Below the pieces are notes generated by a model. The model did no database searches and was not told where the DNA came from. It worked only from the letters and a program-made list of their open reading frames with translations. From contig NZ_BONQ01000014.1 in the NCBI RefSeq assembly GCF_016862795.1, positions 124,001 to 188,000 on the forward strand: a DNA stretch of 64,000 bases, written 5' to 3'. Both the position numbers and the translations under genes were made by a program. Below, piece after piece: positions 32,658 through 41,648 of this stretch (positions are counted from its first letter, which is position 1; every line of letters starts with the position of its first letter). The DNA comes from Dactylosporangium siamense (GTDB taxonomy: Bacteria > Actinomycetota > Actinomycetes > Mycobacteriales > Micromonosporaceae).

Positions 32658-34175
32658 GTGACCGACGACGCCCAACCGACCCCGGGCATCGACCCCTCGT
32701 GGGTCGACGAGGTGCTGCTGGCCGGCCCCGCGGACCAGGTCGCCCTGGTCTTCGAGACCCCCGTCACCCGCGCCGACCTGCGCAGATTGATCTCCGCCAA
32801 GCAGTCCGTCCTCGCCGCCGCCGGGCTCGGCCGCGGCGGTTCCGTCGCGCTGTGCCTCGCCCCGTCGCTCGCGTTCGTCACCAACCTGCTCGCCGCCTGG
32901 CGCCTCGGCGCCCGCGCGGCGCTGCTCGACCACCGCCTCACCGCCTTCGAGGTCGACAACGCCCTGCAACGGCTGGCGCCGCAGGTCGTGGTCACCGCCA
33001 AGCACGTCACCGGCGGGCCGCTGCGCGGCTTCGTCGAGATCGAGGAGCGCGTCGCCACCTACCCGGGGCGGCCCGCCGACACCGCGCACGCGCTCATCCA
33101 GCTCAGTTCCGGCTCGACCGGCCCGTCGAAGGTCATCGCCCGCACCGCGGCGAACCTCGTCGAGGAGGTCGAGCGGTACGTGAAGATCGGCGCCGGGGTG
33201 CCGCAGGGCGGCGAGCGGATCGTCTCGCTCGCGTCGATGGTGCACGTGCTCGGTCTGGTCGGCGGCCTGCTCTACGGCCTGCACGCCGGCGTTCAGTTCG
33301 TGGTGCCGGCGCGGATGACCGCCGACGGCATCCTGTCCACGGTCGCCGCCGACCCGGCGCCGACCACGCTGCTCGGCGTCCCGTTCCACATCGAGCTGCT
33401 CTCGTCGGTGCAACACCCGATGAAACTTCCACAGCTGACCGGCATGACCACCGGCGGGGAACTGGTCCGCGCCGAGGTCTACGGAGGCTTCGTCGACCGC
33501 TACGGCATCCGGCTCGGCAACATGTACGGGATGACCGAGGTCGGCGTCATCGCCACCGACCTGTTCGGCGAACACCGCCCTTCCCTCACCCCCGCACCCG
33601 GCCTCACCGTCCGCGAGGAAGCCGGCGAGCTGCTCGTGTCGCTGCCCGCGTCGCCGTACCTCGGCCTCGTCGACCCGGCCCGCTGGGCCGACGGCTGGCT
33701 GCACACCAAGGACGCCGGCAGCGTCGATGCGGCCACCGGCCGCGTGCGCATCCACGGCCGGCGCGACTCGCAGGTCTCCGTCGGCGGCCTCAAGGTCGAC
33801 CTGACCGAGGTCGAGCACACCTTGGCCGCACTGCCCGGTGTCGCCAGCGCCGTCGTGACGTTCGACAAGGCCATCGAGGCGTACGTGATGCTGCGCGACG
33901 GCGCCACCTCGGCGCAGGTCCAGGAGCGGCTGGCCGAGCGCCTCGCCGGCTTCAAGCGCCCACGCGTGCTGAAGGTCGTGGAACAGCTGCCGCGCACCGC
34001 CACCGGCAAGCTCGTCCGGGACCGCGCCGCGCTGCTCGCAGCCGCCGCCGATGCCGCGCCCGCGATCCCGGCGGCGATCTCAGCCGTGATCCCAGGGCAG
34101 CGTGCGGGACAAGACGTGACCGATGGCGCGACCGACCCGGTCGCGCCGGCACCCGTGAAGGAAGGGAACCGTTGA
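32658..34175 (+). CDS. Acyl-adenylating ligase (ANL superfamily)
   Basis: This 505-aa enzyme activates a carboxylic acid as its adenylate. Visible ANL motifs are the P-loop LSSGSTGPSKV (A3), NMYGMTEVG (A5), WLHTKDAGSVD (A7), HGRRDSQVSVGGLKVDLTEVE hinge region (A8) and the catalytic Lys in PRTATGKLVRD (A10). An Ala/Pro-rich tail follows. It is the first gene of the plus-strand operon, directly before two carrier proteins and three ketosynthase-like genes, an order that recalls the starter-loading ligase of aryl-polyene clusters. It probably loads an aromatic or amino-acid starter. The start GTG 32658 follows AAAGGGG; the TGA overlaps the ACP start. Confidence 0.88.
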   Translation: MTDDAQPTPGIDPSWVDEVLLAGPADQVALVFETPVTRADLRRLISAKQSVLAAAGLGRGGSVALCLAPSLAFVTNLLAAWRLGARAALLDHRLTAFEVDNALQRLAPQVVVTAKHVTGGPLRGFVEIEERVATYPGRPADTAHALIQLSSGSTGPSKVIARTAANLVEEVERYVKIGAGVPQGGERIVSLASMVHVLGLVGGLLYGLHAGVQFVVPARMTADGILSTVAADPAPTTLLGVPFHIELLSSVQHPMKLPQLTGMTTGGELVRAEVYGGFVDRYGIRLGNMYGMTEVGVIATDLFGEHRPSLTPAPGLTVREEAGELLVSLPASPYLGLVDPARWADGWLHTKDAGSVDAATGRVRIHGRRDSQVSVGGLKVDLTEVEHTLAALPGVASAVVTFDKAIEAYVMLRDGATSAQVQERLAERLAGFKRPRVLKVVEQLPRTATGKLVRDRAALLAAAADAAPAIPAAISAVIPGQRAGQDVTDGATDPVAPAPVKEGNR

Positions 34176-34453
34176 TGAACGACACCACGAATCAGGAAAT
34201 TCGCCAGTTCCTGCTCGACTCGTTGACCGAGATGAACTACAGCGTCGAGGACGTCGACGACGACACCGCGCTCGGCCCGGCCGGCGCCGACCTCGAGTCG
34301 CTGTCGCTCGCCGAGCTCGCGGTGCGCGTCGAGGACCGCTTCGGCGTCCGCTTCGACGACGACGAGGCGGAGAAGCTGGCCGGGATGACCGTCGGCGAGT
34401 TCATCGCCGCCGTCGCCGAGCGCCGGTCCGCCGCTGCAACGGCGGGCAGCTGA
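34175..34453 (+). CDS. Acyl carrier protein 1 of the PKS core
   Basis: This 92-aa acidic carrier protein has the attachment site GADLESLSLAELAVRVEDRFG (Ser in ESL, near residue 40). Its start overlaps the ligase stop by one base. Together with the next gene it forms a pair of adjacent carriers, the same arrangement as ApeE/ApeF in aryl-polyene loci. Probably holds the starter or growing chain for the adjacent ketosynthases. Confidence 0.9.
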   Translation: MNDTTNQEIRQFLLDSLTEMNYSVEDVDDDTALGPAGADLESLSLAELAVRVEDRFGVRFDDDEAEKLAGMTVGEFIAAVAERRSAAATAGS

Positions 34454-34455
34454 GC

Positions 34456-34695
34456 GTGGCCACTGCACCAACCCGCGACGACGTCCTGGCCATGCTCGCC
34501 ACTTACGGCGACCGCTCGCCGGCTGACATCGCCGAGGGGATCGACTCCCTGGAACTCGCCTGGCTCGTCCACCAACTCGAACAGCACTACGGCGGGCCGC
34601 TCGACCTCGACGACGAAGCCCTCGCCCGGATGTCGACGGTGAGCGGCACGCTCGAAGTCCTCCAGGAACTGAAGGTCGAGACGGGTTCGCGATGA
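34456..34695 (+). CDS. Acyl carrier protein 2 of the PKS core
   Basis: A 79-aa carrier protein starts at GTG 34456, two bases after the previous stop. The phosphopantetheine site is EGIDSLELAWLVHQLEQHYG (Ser in DSL near residue 31). It is shorter than ACP1 and differs in sequence, so the two are unlikely to be simple duplicates. Its stop overlaps the ketosynthase start. Confidence 0.88.
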   Translation: MATAPTRDDVLAMLATYGDRSPADIAEGIDSLELAWLVHQLEQHYGGPLDLDDEALARMSTVSGTLEVLQELKVETGSR

Positions 34696-35861
34696 CCACC
34701 ACCATGACCGCTCGGCGCGGTCCGGGTGAGGTGGTGCTGACCGGAGCGGCCGTGCTGAGCGCGTTCGGCCGGGGCATGACCGCCCTGGCCGACGGCCTCG
34801 ACGCGGGGACGCCGGCGTTCCAGCCGGTCGACCGGTTCGACGTGACGGGACGGCGGGTCGGGGTGGCCGCGGCCGTGCCCGGCTCCCCCGCCCTCACCGA
34901 CGAGCTCGTGCGCGTGGTGGACGAGGCCTGTGACGAGGCCAAGCTCAGCACCGCCGAGCGGGCCGGCGCGCCACTCTTCCTCGCCCTGCACGGCGACCCC
35001 GCCCTGGCCCGGGTGGCCGAGGCCGACCGCCGCCGGCACAGCAGCACCGCGTTCACCGCCGCGATCGCCACCACGACCGGACTCGCCGATCTCCCGCTCG
35101 GCGCGGGCATCCGGGCGTACACCACGGCGTGCGTCGCGGCGAGCACCGCGGTCGCCGACGCGGCGGCGGCGATCGCCCGCGGCGAGCTCGACCGGGTCGT
35201 CGTGGCCGGCGGCTACCTGGTGGACGCTGATCAGTTCTCCCTCTTCGACGCGGGCCGTGCACTGTCCACTGACGGACAGGTCCGGCCGTTCAGCGAGGGA
35301 CGGCGCGGGCTGCTGCTCGGCGACGGTGCCGGCGCGGTCGTCGTGGAGTCCGCCGCGGCGGCCCGCGAGCGTGGCGTCCCGGCGCTGGCCCGGCTCGCCG
35401 GCTGGGGTCGCGCCGGCGACGCGTATCACCCGTGCCAGCCGCACCCGGAGGGGCACGGGCTCGCCCGCGCGATCACCGCCGCCCTGCAGCGCGCGGGCAT
35501 CGGCCCGGCGGACCTCGGCTACGTCAACGCGCACGGCTCCGGCACCGCGCAGAGCGACGTCGCGGAGTCCGCGGCGCTGCACACCGCGCTCGGCGAGCAC
35601 GCCGGCACCGTGCCGGTCTCCTCGACGAAGTCGTTGCACGGCCAGGCCCTCGAAGCGTCCGGGGTGCTGGAGCTGATCGTCACCCTGCACGCGCTGCGCT
35701 CGGGGCGGCTGCCGGTCAACGCCGGGTTCCTGGCCGCGGACGGGCACTGCCCGCTGAACCTGGTCCTGGACGGCTTCACCGCGGTGACGCCCACCTACGC
35801 CCTGTCGTTGAACGCGGCCTTCGGCGGCGCCAACACCGCCCTGCTGGTGGGATCAGCATGA
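34692..35861 (+). CDS. Beta-ketoacyl synthase 1 (KAS II fold)
   Basis: This 389-aa condensing enzyme has a complete Cys-His-His set: YTTACVAAS (Cys147), NAHGSGT (His281) and STKSLHGQAL (Lys313, His316). It should catalyse decarboxylative Claisen condensation on carrier-bound chains. It is coupled by overlaps to ACP2 upstream and to the half-size ketosynthase downstream. Sequence between the motifs is shorter than in FabF and resembles ketosynthases of aryl-polyene and other type II systems. Chain length and partner are unknown. Confidence 0.92.
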   Translation: MTTTMTARRGPGEVVLTGAAVLSAFGRGMTALADGLDAGTPAFQPVDRFDVTGRRVGVAAAVPGSPALTDELVRVVDEACDEAKLSTAERAGAPLFLALHGDPALARVAEADRRRHSSTAFTAAIATTTGLADLPLGAGIRAYTTACVAASTAVADAAAAIARGELDRVVVAGGYLVDADQFSLFDAGRALSTDGQVRPFSEGRRGLLLGDGAGAVVVESAAAARERGVPALARLAGWGRAGDAYHPCQPHPEGHGLARAITAALQRAGIGPADLGYVNAHGSGTAQSDVAESAALHTALGEHAGTVPVSSTKSLHGQALEASGVLELIVTLHALRSGRLPVNAGFLAADGHCPLNLVLDGFTAVTPTYALSLNAAFGGANTALLVGSA

Positions 35862-36472
35862 GCGGCTTACTGGTCGGCCCCGAAGAGCAGGAGCAGGGAC
35901 TCGGCACGGCGGAACTGTTCGTCGAGGACATCCCGCCGCTGACCGCGCTCGCCGCGCGGGCCGGCCTGGAGGTCCTCGCCGCCGCCGACTGGCCCGAGCC
36001 GGGCGACGAGGAGCTGCCGAAGCTCGCCGGTTTCGTGCACTCGACATTCAACCCGCTCGTCGCCGCCGCCGCCGGGCGCTGCCTCCAGCGCCGCCCTGAG
36101 AGCGCTCCACCCGCGGTCACCGCGATCGTGCTCGTCACCTCCCTCGGCGACGTGGCCAGCGCCGCGCACGTCGCCGAGGCCGTCGACACCGGCGGCCGGG
36201 TCGGGCCGCTGTTCTTCTTCCAGTCGGTGCCCAACGCCGTCGCCGGTCACGTCGCCTCCCGCTGGCGGCTGACCGGCCCGGTCGTGTGCGTCGACAGCAC
36301 CGACGCCGGGCTCACCGTGGCCCGGCTGTTGCTCGCCGACGGCGACGCCGGCGAGGTCCTCGTCGTCCTCCTCGAGCAGGCCGCCGCGCCCGAGGCCATC
36401 ACCGGAACCAGCCACGACACCGCGGCAGTGGTGCTCCTCGCTGAACGAACCGTCGAAAGAGGTGCGTCATGA
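35858..36472 (+). CDS. Half-size ketosynthase-like protein (Ketoacyl-synt_2, ApeC-like)
   Basis: This 204-aa protein covers only the N-terminal half of a thiolase fold: STFNPLVAAAAGRCL, FFFQSVPNAVAGHVASRWRLTGPVVCVDSTDAG, VLVVLLEQA. No catalytic Cys in a KS context and no C-terminal half is present. Proteins of this size annotated as beta-ketoacyl synthase chain length factor (PF13723) are hallmarks of aryl-polyene loci (ApeC), where they form heteromers with full ketosynthases. The start and stop overlap both neighbouring ketosynthase genes, which argues for a stoichiometric complex. It is intact by family standards, not truncated. Confidence 0.8.
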   Translation: MSGLLVGPEEQEQGLGTAELFVEDIPPLTALAARAGLEVLAAADWPEPGDEELPKLAGFVHSTFNPLVAAAAGRCLQRRPESAPPAVTAIVLVTSLGDVASAAHVAEAVDTGGRVGPLFFFQSVPNAVAGHVASRWRLTGPVVCVDSTDAGLTVARLLLADGDAGEVLVVLLEQAAAPEAITGTSHDTAAVVLLAERTVERGAS

Positions 36473-37743
36473 GCAGGTCCATAGCTGTCACGGGGATCGG
36501 GCTCGTCACCCCGGTCGGTAGCACCGGCGCCGAGGTCTTCGACGCGATGTGCGACGGGCGCTCCGGCCTGACCCGGCCCGCCGCCGACCATCCTCTCTTC
36601 GGATCGACCGACGTGGCCGCGTTCTCCCCGCCGATCGACCCGACGTCGGTGCTGCCGGCGCCGGAGACGCGGGTGGTCGACCGGTACATCATCATGGCGA
36701 TGGCCGCCGCCGAACGGGCCCTCGCCGACGCCGGCATCGAGGTCGGCCGCGACGTCGACCCCTACCGCATCGCCATCATCCTGTCCGGCACCGGCGGTCT
36801 CGCGACCCTCGACGCGCAGGCGGTGCTGCGTTCGCAGAAGGGCCGCCTCGGCGTCAGCCCCTACCTGCTGCCCGGCATGCTGCCGAACATGGGCGCGGCG
36901 CGGGTCGCGATGCGCCACGGGATCCAGGGGTACAGCTCCTCCATCGGCACCGCCTGCGCGGCCGGCGCCCAGTCGATCGGCGAGGCCGTGCGGCTGCTGC
37001 GGGCCGGCGAGGCGGACGTCGTCGTCGCCGGGTGCAGCGAGGCCCCGCTGTTCCCGACGCTCGCCGACACGTTCGGCAACGCCCGGGCGCTCGCCCGCGG
37101 CTGGGACGACCCGACCGCGGCGAGCCGCCCCTTCGACCGCCGCCGCAACGGGCTCGTCCTCGGCGAGGGCGCCGGGGTGTTCGTCGTCGAACGCGCCGAG
37201 CACGCCGAGGCCCGCCGGGCCCGCCGCTACGCCGACCTCGTCGGCTGGGGCGCCACCAACGACGCCCACCACCCGACCACCCCGCGCCCCGACGGGTCGG
37301 CCGCCGCCGCCTGCATGAGCCGGGCCATCGCCGACGCGGGCATCACACCCGGCGACGTCGGTTACGTCAACGCGCACGGCACCAGCACCAAACTCGGCGA
37401 CGTGGCCGAGTCCACCGCGATCCGTGCGGTGTTCGGTGCCGGTACCCCGCCGGTCAGCTCGACGAAGGGCGTGACCGGCCACATGCTCGGCGCCTCCGGG
37501 GTGGTGGAAGCCGCGGTGTCGGTGCACGCCATGCTCCGCGGGCTGCTCCCGCCGACACACAACCTGGACGAGCCCGACCCCGCCTGCGACGTGGACCACC
37601 TCATCAAGCCCCGCCCCGCCGAGGTGACCCACGTGCTGTCCAACTCCTTCGGCTTCGGCGGCCACAACGTGAGCCTGATCTTCGGCCGGCCGGAGTCCGC
37701 CTGGACACGCTCAGACACAGGCCCAGAGACACGCACGGCGTGA
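36469..37743 (+). CDS. Beta-ketoacyl synthase 2 (FabF-like)
   Basis: This 424-aa KAS II-type enzyme has SSIGTACAAGAQSI (Cys163), NAHGTSTKLGD (His303) and STKGVTGHMLGASG (Lys333, His338), all intact. Overall it is closer to FabF than KS1 is. It is the third of three overlapping ketosynthase-fold genes. Two active synthases plus a half-size partner suggest either successive condensations with different specificity or a heterodimeric elongation pair. No dedicated KR or DH gene accompanies them in this window. Confidence 0.93.
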   Translation: MSRSIAVTGIGLVTPVGSTGAEVFDAMCDGRSGLTRPAADHPLFGSTDVAAFSPPIDPTSVLPAPETRVVDRYIIMAMAAAERALADAGIEVGRDVDPYRIAIILSGTGGLATLDAQAVLRSQKGRLGVSPYLLPGMLPNMGAARVAMRHGIQGYSSSIGTACAAGAQSIGEAVRLLRAGEADVVVAGCSEAPLFPTLADTFGNARALARGWDDPTAASRPFDRRRNGLVLGEGAGVFVVERAEHAEARRARRYADLVGWGATNDAHHPTTPRPDGSAAAACMSRAIADAGITPGDVGYVNAHGTSTKLGDVAESTAIRAVFGAGTPPVSSTKGVTGHMLGASGVVEAAVSVHAMLRGLLPPTHNLDEPDPACDVDHLIKPRPAEVTHVLSNSFGFGGHNVSLIFGRPESAWTRSDTGPETRTA

Positions 37744-37802
37744 CGCCCGCTCGTCGCAGCCACCTGGGAACGACCGATCAGAACCCGAAAGGGAAGCAGG
37801 CC

Positions 37803-38888
37803 ATGCAGATCCTCGACACCGACCACATCGAAATGTTCGTCGGCGACGCGCGCCAGGCGGCGCACCAGCTGTGCGCCACATACGGCTTCCACGTCTACGG
37901 GCACGGCGGCCCGGAGACCGGCCTCACGGGTCAGCGCAGCGTGCTGCTCGGCCAGCGCGACATCCGGATCCTGCTCACCTCGGGGCTCAACGGCGACCAC
38001 CGCGCGAGCCGCTACGTCGCGCAGCACGGCGACGGCGTGTCCGTCATCGCCTTCGGCTGCACCGACGTGCAGGCCGCCTTCGACGAGGCCGTCGCCGCCG
38101 GCGCCACCCCGATCGAGGCACCACGGCGCCTCGAACACGACGGCTCGGTGGTGGTGACGGCGGAGGTGTCCGGCTTCGGCGACGTGACCCACCGCCTCGT
38201 CCAGCGCGTCAGCGGTGAGCAGTTCCTGCCCGGGGCGATCGCCGAGACGCCGGTGCCGACCACGGACGCGGACCTGCTGCACACCATCGACCACGCCGCG
38301 ATCTGCCTGCAGGCCGGCGAGCTCGACCCGACGGTGCAGTACTACGAGCGGGTCTTCGGCTTCACCATGATCTTCCAGGAGTACATCGAGGTCGGCGAGC
38401 AGGGCATGCAGTCCAAGGTGGTGCAGAGCCCGTCGGGTGGCGTGACGTTCACGCTGATCCAGCCGGACCTGAGCCGCCGCGCCGGCCAGATCGACGACTT
38501 CCTGTCCTGGCACGAGGGCGCCGGCGTGCAGCACATCGCCTACAGCACCCACGACATCGTGACCGCGGTGCGCGCCTACAGCGCCAGGGGCGTCGAGTTC
38601 GCGCAGACCCCGGCCAGCTACTACGACATGCTCGAGGCGCGGCTCGGCGCGGTGGACGTGCCCGTGGAGCAGCTGCGGCCGCTGGGCATCCTCGTCGACC
38701 GGGACCACTGGGGCCAGATGTACCAGATCTTCGCCAAGTCGACACACATCCGCCGGACGTACTTCCTCGAGCTCATCGACCGGCACGGCGCCCGGACCTT
38801 CGGCACCAGCAACATCCCGGCGCTGTACGCGGCGAAGGAGCGCGAGCTCGCCGCGGTGCGCGACACCACAGACGGCCTGCGCAGCTGA
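37803..38888 (+). CDS. hmaS: 4-hydroxymandelate synthase-like dioxygenase
   Basis: This 361-aa two-domain VOC dioxygenase belongs to the HPPD/HmaS family. Iron ligands are His164 (TIDHAAIC), His244 (GVQHIAY) and Glu323 (YFLELIDRHG). HPPD (to homogentisate) and HmaS (to 4-hydroxymandelate) share substrate and fold. Here the active-site strand reads VTFTLIQP, like HmaS (TLIEP), not the PxNEP form of HPPD, so HmaS is favoured. Hmo- and HpgT-like genes at 48.7-51.1 kb complete the route from 4-hydroxyphenylpyruvate to 4-hydroxyphenylglycine. ATG 37803 is preceded by GGGAAGCAGG. HPPD activity cannot be excluded without assay. Confidence 0.85.
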   Translation: MQILDTDHIEMFVGDARQAAHQLCATYGFHVYGHGGPETGLTGQRSVLLGQRDIRILLTSGLNGDHRASRYVAQHGDGVSVIAFGCTDVQAAFDEAVAAGATPIEAPRRLEHDGSVVVTAEVSGFGDVTHRLVQRVSGEQFLPGAIAETPVPTTDADLLHTIDHAAICLQAGELDPTVQYYERVFGFTMIFQEYIEVGEQGMQSKVVQSPSGGVTFTLIQPDLSRRAGQIDDFLSWHEGAGVQHIAYSTHDIVTAVRAYSARGVEFAQTPASYYDMLEARLGAVDVPVEQLRPLGILVDRDHWGQMYQIFAKSTHIRRTYFLELIDRHGARTFGTSNIPALYAAKERELAAVRDTTDGLRS

Positions 38889-38913
38889 TCCTTGCCACGA
38901 CTTTCGAAAGGAC

Positions 38914-39837
38914 ATGACCTTGACCATCTCAGTGAGCCAGGCATTCTCGTTGTCCGACGACGAGCTGGCGCTGCTGCCGTCGGACGATGACGTCGAGCAC
39001 TATGCCCGGCACGGCTGGTACCTGACGAAGAAGCTCTTCACCGACGACGAGGTCGACGAGCTCGTCGCGGCAAGCGAACGCTTCTACGCCGGCGAGCGCA
39101 GCCGCACGCTGCCGATCCGCCCGCCGCGGCTGGCGTACTGGGATCCGTCGCACGGTGACGTGCAACGCCACCACGACTACGTGCACTACGAGAGCGACCC
39201 GATCGCGCGGATCCTGCGCAAACCGCTCATCGGCGCGGTAGCGGCACGGCTGGCGAAGGCCGACGAGATCCGGGTCTTCCAGTCGACGCTGATCTACAAG
39301 CCGCCGATCGTCGGCGAGCCCAGCAACGTGGTCCCGTGGCACTTCGACCGGCACTACTGGTCGCCGTGCACGTCGGAGAACATGCTCACGGCGTTCATCC
39401 CCTTCCACGACTGCGGTGAGGAGATGGGCACGATCACGATGGTCGACGGGTCGCACCGGTGGGAGGAGATCCTCCGCGACGACACCACGACGAAGCACTT
39501 CGCCGAGCGGGACCGCAACGACCTGGAGGTCATGCTCGCGGAGAACGCCGCGTACAACCACGTCGAGGTCGTCAAGGTCCCGATGGTCATTCCCAAGGGG
39601 CACATGAGCTTCCACCACTGCCGCACGTATCACGGCAGCGGACCCAACCGCAGCGACAAACCCCGCCGCGCGGTCTCCTTCCACCTGCAGGACGGTGCGA
39701 ACGAGTACCGCCGGTTCGAGCTCAGCACGGGCGACGTCGTGACCTACAACCACGACGTGCTGGTGCGGCGCACCGAAGACGGCCGTCCCGACTACTCCGA
39801 TCCCGAGTACTGCCCCGTGTTGTGGCGTACGCCCTAA
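38914..39837 (+). CDS. PhyH-family Fe(II)/2-oxoglutarate oxygenase
   Basis: This 307-aa protein has the phytanoyl-CoA dioxygenase-like double-stranded beta helix. The metal triad is WHFD (His143, Asp145) and His240 in YHGSGPN, with Arg252 ([10 protein letters not shown]) as the likely 2-oxoglutarate anchor. Retention of the Asp argues for hydroxylation or another oxidation, not halogenation. [17 protein letters not shown] is the standard PhyH strand pair. ATG 38914 follows GAAAGGAC. It sits between the HmaS-like and DUF3050 genes, so it may oxidise an amino-acid- or carrier-bound intermediate. Confidence 0.9.
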   Translation: MTLTISVSQAFSLSDDELALLPSDDDVEHYARHGWYLTKKLFTDDEVDELVAASERFYAGERSRTLPIRPPRLAYWDPSHGDVQRHHDYVHYESDPIARILRKPLIGAVAARLAKADEIRVFQSTLIYKPPIVGEPSNVVPWHFDRHYWSPCTSENMLTAFIPFHDCGEEMGTITMVDGSHRWEEILRDDTTTKHFAERDRNDLEVMLAENAAYNHVEVVKVPMVIPKGHMSFHHCRTYHGSGPNRSDKPRRAVSFHLQDGANEYRRFELSTGDVVTYNHDVLVRRTEDGRPDYSDPEYCPVLWRTP

Positions 39838-39856
39838 CCCTTTCAGGAGGCTCATC

Positions 39857-40657
39857 ATGTCCCGTTATGACTGGGGTCAGCGACACCCGGGCATCGACCG
39901 GCTGGAGGCGCTGATCGCCGATGCCCGCAACGACGTCGTGTCCCACCCGATCTACGCCCGCCTGGACAGCCTGCCGGCGATCCAGACGTTCCTGGAGCAC
40001 CACGTCTTCGCGGTGTGGGACTTCATGTCGCTCCTGAAGTCGTTGCAGCGCAACCTGACCTGCGTCGAGGTGCCGTGGATCCCGACCGGGCCGACCGGCA
40101 GCCGGCGGCTCATCAACGACATCGTGCTGGTCGAGGAGAGCGACGAGCTGCGCGGCGGCTTCATCAGCCACTTCGAGCTGTACCTGCTCGGCATGCGGGA
40201 GGCCGGCGCCGACACGACCGTCATCGACACCTTCATCGGTCTGCTGCGCGACAAGACCCCGGTGCCGGCCGCGATGGCCGCCGCGGGCGTCCCCGAGGCG
40301 TCCGCGGAGTTCGTCGGGCTGACCTGGCACCTCATCGACACCGCGCCGATCCACTGCCAGGCGGCGGCGTTCGCGTTCGGCCGGGAGGACCTGATCCCGG
40401 ACATGTTCACCCAGGTCGTGAAGGTCAACGAGCAGGGCGGGCAGCTCGACACGTTCGTCGACTACCTGGAGCGGCACATCGAGGTCGACGGCGAGTTCCA
40501 CACGCCGATGGCCATGCAGATGGTCACCGACCTGTGCGGCGACGACGAGAACAAGTGGAACGAGTGCGTGGAGACCATCAACCTCGCGCTCGTCGCCCGC
40601 GCCAAGCTCTGGAGCGGCATCCTCGCCAAGATCGACGAGAAGGTCCTCGCGGCGTAA
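39857..40657 (+). CDS. DUF3050 protein, heme-oxygenase-like fold
   Basis: This 266-aa, largely helical protein belongs to DUF3050. [44 protein letters not shown] and [23 protein letters not shown] are the conserved segments, rich in His, Glu and Asp at spacings used for a dinuclear metal site. Members of the heme-oxygenase-like superfamily include diiron oxidases of natural product pathways (N-oxygenation, C-C cleavage), so an oxidative role is plausible. Members lacking metal are also known. AGGAGG precedes ATG 39857. It follows the PhyH gene by 19 bases. Confidence 0.8.
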   Translation: MSRYDWGQRHPGIDRLEALIADARNDVVSHPIYARLDSLPAIQTFLEHHVFAVWDFMSLLKSLQRNLTCVEVPWIPTGPTGSRRLINDIVLVEESDELRGGFISHFELYLLGMREAGADTTVIDTFIGLLRDKTPVPAAMAAAGVPEASAEFVGLTWHLIDTAPIHCQAAAFAFGREDLIPDMFTQVVKVNEQGGQLDTFVDYLERHIEVDGEFHTPMAMQMVTDLCGDDENKWNECVETINLALVARAKLWSGILAKIDEKVLAA

Positions 40658-40682
40658 TTCCGCCTCTTACAAGGAGTGGCAA

Positions 40683-41648
40683 GTGACTGACGCCGCCGGG
40701 CTGTACCGCACGGTCCGCCTGATCCGACGGTTCGAGGAGCGTGCGATCGAACTGGTCAAGGACGGCACGATCGTCGGCGGGATCCACCCGTACCTGGGAC
40801 AGGAGGCGATCGCGGCCGGGACCTGCGGCGCGCTGCGCCCCGGCGACGTCATCACCAGCACCCACCGCGGTCACGGTCACGTCCTCGCGAAGGGTGCCGA
40901 CCCGGCCCGCATGCTCGCCGAGCTGGCGGGCCGGGCCACCGGGCTCAACGGCGGCCGCGGCGGCTCGATGCACGCCGCGGACTTCAGCCTCGGCATCCTC
41001 GGCGCCAACGCGATCGTGGGCGCCGCGGTGCCGATCGCGACGGGTGCCGCCTGGGCGGCGCGGCGGGCCGGCAAGGACCTCGTCGCCGTCACCTACTTCG
41101 GCGACGGCGCGGTCAGCCAGGGGGTCGTCCTGGAGACGATGAACCTCGCGTCGCTGTGGAAGGTGCCGGTCGTGCTCGTCTGCGAGAACAACGGCTTCGC
41201 CACCACGACCCGGGTCGCCGACGCGGTGGCCGGGTCCATCACCGGCCGGGCCGAGGCGTTCGGCATCCCGGCGTCCACAGTGGATGGCAGTGACCCGGAG
41301 GCGGTCCTCGGCGCGGCGCGGGAGGCCGTCGACCGGGCCCGGTCCGGCGGCGGCCCGTCGTTCATCGAATGCGTCGCCTACCGCTTCGACGCCCACCACA
41401 CGTGGGAGCACAGCGCCCGGCCGCGGTACCGCACCGACGACGAGGTCGCCGTCGGGATGCGGCGCGATCCGGTGGCCCTGCAGGGCTCGCGCATCCCGGC
41501 CGCGGACCGGGAGCGCATCGACGCGGAGATCGAGGCGCTGCTCGACGAGGCGGTCCGCTTCGCCGTCGACAGCCCGCTGCCCGACCCGGCCGGCGCGCTG
41601 GACCATCTGTACGCGGACGGCCTGCGGGCCAGGGCGGGGGTCTCCTGA
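40683..41648 (+). CDS. TPP-dependent dehydrogenase E1 component, alpha subunit
   Basis: This 321-aa protein is of the pyruvate/acetoin/branched-chain 2-oxoacid dehydrogenase E1-alpha family. The thiamine diphosphate motif runs from FGDGAVSQG to CENNGF (residues 139-171), with THRGHGHVLAKG and GGRGGSMHAAD upstream. It decarboxylates a 2-oxo acid with the beta subunit encoded next. The start GTG 40683 follows AAGGAG. The length (about 320 aa) is nearest to acetoin-dehydrogenase-type E1-alpha. No lipoyl E2 or E3 lies nearby, which is unusual for this enzyme class. Confidence 0.93.
   Translation: MTDAAGLYRTVRLIRRFEERAIELVKDGTIVGGIHPYLGQEAIAAGTCGALRPGDVITSTHRGHGHVLAKGADPARMLAELAGRATGLNGGRGGSMHAADFSLGILGANAIVGAAVPIATGAAWAARRAGKDLVAVTYFGDGAVSQGVVLETMNLASLWKVPVVLVCENNGFATTTRVADAVAGSITGRAEAFGIPASTVDGSDPEAVLGAAREAVDRARSGGGPSFIECVAYRFDAHHTWEHSARPRYRTDDEVAVGMRRDPVALQGSRIPAADRERIDAEIEALLDEAVRFAVDSPLPDPAGALDHLYADGLRARAGVS

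Noticed and set aside
37803-38888. Plain 4-hydroxyphenylpyruvate dioxygenase (tyrosine catabolism)
   Set aside because: The substrate-strand residues and the accompanying Hmo- and HpgT-like genes favour 4-hydroxymandelate synthase, though assay would be needed to exclude HPPD.
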